Positions 59,854 to 63,945 of a stretch of DNA of 63,945 nucleotides are shown in pieces. Positions within the stretch are counted from its first letter, which is position 1, and each line of letters opens with the position of its first letter. The stretch is from positions 1-63,945 of the forward strand of contig NZ_WWCP01000036.1 in the NCBI RefSeq assembly GCF_009857505.1, in the 5' to 3' direction. Below the pieces are notes generated by a model. That model ran no database searches. It saw only the letters and a program-made list of their open reading frames with translations, and was not told the DNA's origin. This DNA is from Duganella lactea. Lineage in GTDB: Bacteria; Pseudomonadota; Gammaproteobacteria; Burkholderiales; Burkholderiaceae_D. The position numbers and the translations under genes were made by a program.

Positions 59854-61071
59854 ATGTTATCTGCACGCCGTAGTCTACCCGTTCCGCTGGGCGCCGTTGC
59901 GTTTGCGCTTGCCCTGGCCGCTTGTACCACCACCCCTTTGCCGCCCGAGAAGCCGGCCACACCGCCACCGGTCGTGACACCGCCGCCGGTCACGCCGCCA
60001 GGCCTGCCGACGCCGCCGGCCAAACCGGGCGCGCTGCAAATGGTGCCGGCCACCTTCGCCGCTTTGCCCGGCTGGGACAAGGACGACCTGCGCGCCGCCT
60101 GGCCGGCCTTCACCGCCTCGTGCTCGGTGCTGGTCAGGCAGGTCACATGGAAGGAGGTTTGCACCGTCGCCCGCACCGTCAACGGCAATGACGAGCAGGC
60201 GATCCGCCGCTTCTTCGAAACCTTCATGGAGCCGAACCAGGTGATCGCGCCCGACGGCGCCACCGACGGCCTGATCACCGGCTACTACGAGCCGCTGCTG
60301 CGCGGCGCGCGCAAAAAGGGCGGTGTCTATCAGACGCCGCTGTATCAAGTGCCGGACGATATGGTGACCATCGACCTGGCCGGCGCCTACCCCGAGCTGA
60401 AGGGCATGCGCCTGCGCGGCAAGGTGGTCGGCAAGAAGGTCCTGCCTTACGCTGCCCGCGCCGATATCGAATCGCCCGGCTTCAACGGCAAGGAACTGCT
60501 GTGGGTCGATGATCCGGTGGAGTCGTTCTTCCTGCAGGTGCAGGGTTCGGGCCGCGTGCAACTGGCCGACACCGGCGAGACCGTGCGCGTGGCGTATGCC
60601 GACCAGAACGGCCATCCCTACAAGTCGATCGGCAAATATCTGGTGGAAAAGGGCGAGCTGACCGTGGATCAGGCCTCGGCGCAGGGCATCAAGGCGTGGA
60701 TCGCCGCCCATCCGACCCGCATGCAGGAGCTGTTCAACGCCAACCCGAGCTATGTGTTCTTTAAAGAAGAGAAGCTGCCGGACCCGAAAGTGGGGCCGAA
60801 AGGTTCGCTGGGCGTGCCGCTGACGCCGCAACGCTCGGTCGCCATCGACGCCACCCAGCTGCCACAGGGGGCGCCGGTGTTCCTGTCCACCACCATGCCG
60901 AATAGCGCTGTTCCGCTGCAGCGTCTGGTGATGGCGCAGGATACGGGCGGCGCCATTCGCGGCGCCATCCGGGTCGACTACTTCTTCGGCTTCGGCGCCG
61001 AGGCGGCCGAGAGTGCAGGCCGCATGAAGCAGCGCGGCAATATCTGGGTGCTGCTGCCGAAGAAGTTCTAA
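59854..61071 (+). CDS. mltA: Membrane-bound lytic murein transglycosylase A
   Basis: A 405-aa lipoprotein (LALAAC lipobox, Cys near residue 23) with a Pro-rich linker to about residue 55. The MltA domain follows (GYYEPLLRG, LQVQGSGRVQL), and the C-terminal 3D domain (QDTGGAIRGAIRVDYFFGFG) holds the catalytic Asp. It cleaves peptidoglycan glycan strands with formation of 1,6-anhydro ends at the outer membrane. The stop overlaps the convergent universal stress protein gene by 4 bases. Confidence 0.94.
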   Translation: MLSARRSLPVPLGAVAFALALAACTTTPLPPEKPATPPPVVTPPPVTPPGLPTPPAKPGALQMVPATFAALPGWDKDDLRAAWPAFTASCSVLVRQVTWKEVCTVARTVNGNDEQAIRRFFETFMEPNQVIAPDGATDGLITGYYEPLLRGARKKGGVYQTPLYQVPDDMVTIDLAGAYPELKGMRLRGKVVGKKVLPYAARADIESPGFNGKELLWVDDPVESFFLQVQGSGRVQLADTGETVRVAYADQNGHPYKSIGKYLVEKGELTVDQASAQGIKAWIAAHPTRMQELFNANPSYVFFKEEKLPDPKVGPKGSLGVPLTPQRSVAIDATQLPQGAPVFLSTTMPNSAVPLQRLVMAQDTGGAIRGAIRVDYFFGFGAEAAESAGRMKQRGNIWVLLPKKF

Positions 61072-61505
61072 CGCAGCACCAGCACGGGCAGCTTGGTGTG
61101 AGACAGCACGCTTTGCGTCTCGCTGCCCATTAACAGCTTGCTCAGGCCGGTGCGGCCGTGCGAGGCCATCATGATCAGGTCGCAGCCGTACTTCTCGGCC
61201 GCCGCCACAATCTCCTCGTAGGGATTGGGTGAGGCCGTCACCATGCCCTCGAATGGAATGCCGGCCGCGCTGGCCGCCGCCGCCACCTTGTTGATGTGGT
61301 CGTGCGCGGCGGCTTTCATGTCGACCTCATATTGGTCGATGCTGATCATCGCGCCACTGTCGCCGAGCGACGGCATCAGCAGCGGCTGGATCACCGAGAT
61401 CGCCGTGATGCGCGCCTGATGCAGCTTGGCGAATTCCACCGCCGTGGCGGTGGCCTTTTCGCACAGGTCGGACCCGTCGGTGGGCAAGAGTATGGATTTG
61501 AACAT
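61068..61505 (-). CDS. Universal stress protein, UspA family
   Basis: A 145-aa protein with the Usp fold and an ATP-binding motif MMASHGRTGLSKLLMGSETQ, so it belongs to the nucleotide-binding branch. Such proteins accumulate under starvation or oxygen stress. CAGGAGG lies 4 bases before the ATG. Single-gene unit. Confidence 0.93.
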   Translation of the reverse strand: MFKSILLPTDGSDLCEKATATAVEFAKLHQARITAISVIQPLLMPSLGDSGAMISIDQYEVDMKAAAHDHINKVAAAASAAGIPFEGMVTASPNPYEEIVAAAEKYGCDLIMMASHGRTGLSKLLMGSETQSVLSHTKLPVLVLR

Positions 61506-61549
61506 GACTGCCTCCTGTCGTTGAATACGGGAGTCAGCCTACTGGCTAG

Positions 61550-62845
61550 TCAGGTTTTCTGGCGCACGGATGGCGACAGCGCCAACAACAGCATCAGGAC
61601 GATGCCGCCGGCGGCCACGCAGCCCAGGCCGGCGCGCACGCTGAAGTGCTCGCCCAGATAGCCGGCCGCCAACGCGCCCAGCGGCGCCACCGACACCGTC
61701 AGGAAGCGCATGGTGGAGACCATGCGGCCCAGATACGCGTCCGGTGTGACCTTCTGGCGCATAGTGGTGTAGGGCATCAGGAACAGCATCACGCCACAAT
61801 CAAGGAAGAAGGACATGGCGGCGCACACCATCGCGCTGGCCAGCGGATAGCCGAACAGATTGGCCGGAATCAACGGCGTGACCGTGTAGGCGAAGGCACA
61901 CAGGCCCATGCCGGTCAGCATCGCGCCGACCGGGCCGTAGCGTCGGGTCAGTGGTTTCAGCAGGAGCGAGCTGACCAGCACGCCCAAGCCGCCGATCATC
62001 TGCGCCACGCCCAGCATGCCGGCGCTCATGCCCAGCTCGCGCGTGGCGAAGATCACCTGCAGCGCGCCAAAACCGTAGAACAGCATGTGCCAGCAGCCCG
62101 ACGCCCAGGCCAGCGTGCGTAGCAGCGGCTGACGCCAGATGAACACGATGCCGTCCTGAATATCGCGCAGCGGATGCTTGTCGCTCGGTGGCGGTTTGGG
62201 ATCGCTGGCCGTCACGTTGCGCAACAGGGCGATCGACACCACAAAGCCGATGGCGTTCAGCAGCACCGCGTAGGGCGCGGTCAGCCACTGGATCAGCACG
62301 CCGGCAAAGCCGGGCGCCACCAGGCGCGCGACGGAATCGGTGGCGGTGAATTTGGCTTGGGCGTCGGTCAGCTTGTCGCGGCCGATCATATTGGTCAGAA
62401 ACACCACCTCGGCGCCGCCGCCGACCACCGCGCAGGAACCGGCAATGAAGGAAACCACATACAGCCACTCCATCGTCAGCAGGTTCAGCCACCAGACCAG
62501 CGGGATACTGAGCAGCGACAGTGCCTGCACCGCTTTGCTGGTCAACAGGATGGGCAGCTTGCGGTTGCGGTCGAGGAAAACCCCGGCCGGCAGGGCCAGC
62601 ACCGCGTAGGGCATGGCGACCGCCGCGCCCATCATGCCCATCTGCGCCGGCGAGGCGTGCAGCATCAGCACCGCGCACAGCGGAATCGCCAGCGCGCTGA
62701 CATAGCTGCCAACGCCGTTGATGATGGCGCTCGACCAGTAGCGGCGGAAATCGCCGTTGCGCAGGAGTTCATCACGCAGCAGCGCGGTACGGAAGGCGTT
62801 AAAAATGGGAGGCTCTTTCAGTGGGGATTGCCGAATTTCAATCAT
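61550..62845 (-). CDS. MFS exporter of the EntS/MFS_3 type
   Basis: A 431-aa transporter with 12 membrane helices. FRRYWSSAIINGVGSYVSALAIPL at the start and LDRNRKLPILL in loop 2-3 are characteristic of the EntS-like MFS_3 branch, which exports siderophores, macrolides or other small molecules. The start at 62845 is taken at MIEIRQSP; the long extension upstream overlaps the divergent enoyl-CoA hydratase gene. Substrate is unknown. Confidence 0.86.
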   Translation of the reverse strand: MIEIRQSPLKEPPIFNAFRTALLRDELLRNGDFRRYWSSAIINGVGSYVSALAIPLCAVLMLHASPAQMGMMGAAVAMPYAVLALPAGVFLDRNRKLPILLTSKAVQALSLLSIPLVWWLNLLTMEWLYVVSFIAGSCAVVGGGAEVVFLTNMIGRDKLTDAQAKFTATDSVARLVAPGFAGVLIQWLTAPYAVLLNAIGFVVSIALLRNVTASDPKPPPSDKHPLRDIQDGIVFIWRQPLLRTLAWASGCWHMLFYGFGALQVIFATRELGMSAGMLGVAQMIGGLGVLVSSLLLKPLTRRYGPVGAMLTGMGLCAFAYTVTPLIPANLFGYPLASAMVCAAMSFFLDCGVMLFLMPYTTMRQKVTPDAYLGRMVSTMRFLTVSVAPLGALAAGYLGEHFSVRAGLGCVAAGGIVLMLLLALSPSVRQKT

Positions 62846-62903
62846 ACCAGCGCGAGGGATAGGCGCTACAATCGCCCGGTAAATATTCCACCTGGAGGAA
62901 CAC

Positions 62904-63680
62904 ATGTCGTATGAAGACCTGATCGTCGAAGTGCACGATAAAGTAGCCCTGATCCGTCTGCACCGTCCGAAGGCGCTGAACGCCCTGAACGACAACATGA
63001 TGAACGAGCTGGGCGACGCCTTATATAAGTTCGACGCCGATCCGGCCATCGGCTGCATCGTGCTGACCGGCAGCGAGAAAGCCTTCGCCGCCGGCGCCGA
63101 CATCGCCGCCATGGCGGAATACACCTATCCGGATACGTATCGCGACAACTATATAGGCCGCAACTGGGAACACATCCTGCGCATCCGCAAGCCGGTGGTG
63201 GGCGCCGTGGCCGGCTACGCGCTGGGCGGCGGCTGCGAACTGGCGATGATGTGCGACTTCCTGATCGCCGCCGACAGTGCCAAGTTCGGCCAGCCGGAAA
63301 TCAAGGTCGGCGTGACGCCCGGCGCCGGCGGCACACAGCGTCTGCCGCGCGTGATCGGCAAGGCCAAGGCCATGGACATGCTGCTGACCGCCCGCACCAT
63401 TGACGCGGCGGAAGCTGAGCGCATTGGTCTGGTGTCGCGTGTAATCCCGGCGGACAAGCTGATCGAGGAAACGCTGGCCGTGGCCAAACAAATCGCCGCC
63501 ATGCCAACCTCGGTGGCGATGCAGATCAAGGACGCGGTCAACCGCGCGTTTGAAACCACGCTGTCGGAAGGGGTTACTTATGAGCGCCGTCTGTTCCAGT
63601 CGGCGTTTGGTACGCCCGCCCAAAAAGAAGGCATGAAAGCTTTCCTGGAAAAGCGCTTGCCAAACTTCGAGGGTCTTTGA
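62904..63680 (+). CDS. Enoyl-CoA hydratase
   Basis: A 258-aa crotonase-fold enzyme. The oxyanion hole is formed around FAAGADIAAM and GYALGGGCELAMMCD, and both catalytic glutamates are present (GGGCE and GQPEIKVGVTPGAGG). It hydrates trans-2-enoyl-CoA in beta-oxidation. The full signature IKVGVTPGAGGTQRLPR marks it as a short-chain enoyl-CoA hydratase of the FadB1x/EchA8 type. TGGAGGAA precedes the ATG. It is divergent from the MFS exporter. Confidence 0.93.
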   Translation: MSYEDLIVEVHDKVALIRLHRPKALNALNDNMMNELGDALYKFDADPAIGCIVLTGSEKAFAAGADIAAMAEYTYPDTYRDNYIGRNWEHILRIRKPVVGAVAGYALGGGCELAMMCDFLIAADSAKFGQPEIKVGVTPGAGGTQRLPRVIGKAKAMDMLLTARTIDAAEAERIGLVSRVIPADKLIEETLAVAKQIAAMPTSVAMQIKDAVNRAFETTLSEGVTYERRLFQSAFGTPAQKEGMKAFLEKRLPNFEGL

Positions 63681-63742
63681 TATGATTCTGTCCCTCGCAA
63701 GGCACTGCATGTAAATGCAGAGTGAAGCGAGAAAAAAGAAGG

Positions 63743-63771
63743 TTGACGAAATGCTGCAAACGCTTCATACT
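63743..63771 (+). promoter_or_regulatory. rRNA operon promoter
   Basis: TTGACG (63743-63748), a 17-base spacer and CATACT (63766-63771), with an A-rich UP-like stretch GAGAAAAAAGAAG before the -35. Confidence 0.8.
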
Positions 63772-63945
63772 CTTCCTTCTTAGCTGACGAACAAAACGAT
63801 TCGCAGCAAGCAGTAACAGATCTTTAAAAATTTACAGTCGATAAATGTGGGCGTTTGATGCTGCAACAAAAAGCATTAAATGCTCAACAAAGAAATATTC
63901 AGTAGAAATACTGTCAGTATTTTTGAGAAGAGCGAACCAGTGACC
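63772..63945 (+). other. 5' leader of an rRNA operon (16S gene outside the window)
   Basis: After the promoter comes AGATCTTTAAAAATTTAC, a boxA-like antitermination signal, followed by AT-rich leader with repeats of GTATTT/CAGTA that can pair. This is the usual leader before 16S in Oxalobacteraceae. The first bases of mature 16S are not reached by position 63945. Confidence 0.75.

Overview
The window looks like chromosomal DNA of a high-GC betaproteobacterium, most likely Oxalobacteraceae (Duganella/Massilia/Janthinobacterium type). This rests on gene order (rpe-gph-trpEGD-lysE-trpC), a trp leader peptide, tRNA-Phe and rRNA leader sequences, and the many exported peptidases. The genus is an inference from composition and gene content.

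1-870: AT-richer DNA with one short hypothetical gene, then a tRNA-Phe gene read leftward with its promoter and terminator. 900-30,200: a long run of exported hydrolases: M20, GH13-like, S9, M14, S9, M1, M28, M16 and a second S9-like protein. Between them lie an MFS permease, a TetR/SDR pair sharing an 18-bp operator-like repeat, a RelA/SpoT-like protein, two envelope glycan genes and a GntP permease. Two of the hydrolases (GH13 at 2328 and S9 at 28251) have lost key catalytic residues. 30,300-41,800: DUF2058, the tRNA hydroxylation protein TrhP, an AEC carrier, an overlapping CHASE2/SH3/M48 operon behind a palindromic operator, a DUF885 peptidase, a DUF4034/TonB-like pair and a periplasmic ClpP-like protein.

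41,917-45,690: a small genomic island bounded by a 48-bp duplication of the 3' part of tRNA-Phe. It carries decayed DNA, a frameshifted gene, a small winged-helix gene, a two-gene leftward operon (a polymerase-beta-type nucleotidyltransferase plus a protein of unknown type), the C-terminal stub of an SMC-like ATPase and a tRNA-like remnant. No integrase is visible. This is the best candidate in the window for an undescribed system, possibly defence-related.

45,700-63,945: core metabolism. It holds a UbiH-type hydroxylase, DsbC, a molybdenum hydroxylase (2Fe-2S and molybdopterin subunits) with a MocA-type cytidylyltransferase, an M61 peptidase, then the leftward rpe-gph-trpL-trpE-trpG-trpD-lysE-trpC cluster with a clear transcription attenuator. 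It ends with ApaG, a 27-residue membrane protein, MltA, a universal stress protein, an MFS exporter, an enoyl-CoA hydratase and, at the right edge, the promoter and leader of an rRNA operon whose 16S gene lies outside the window.
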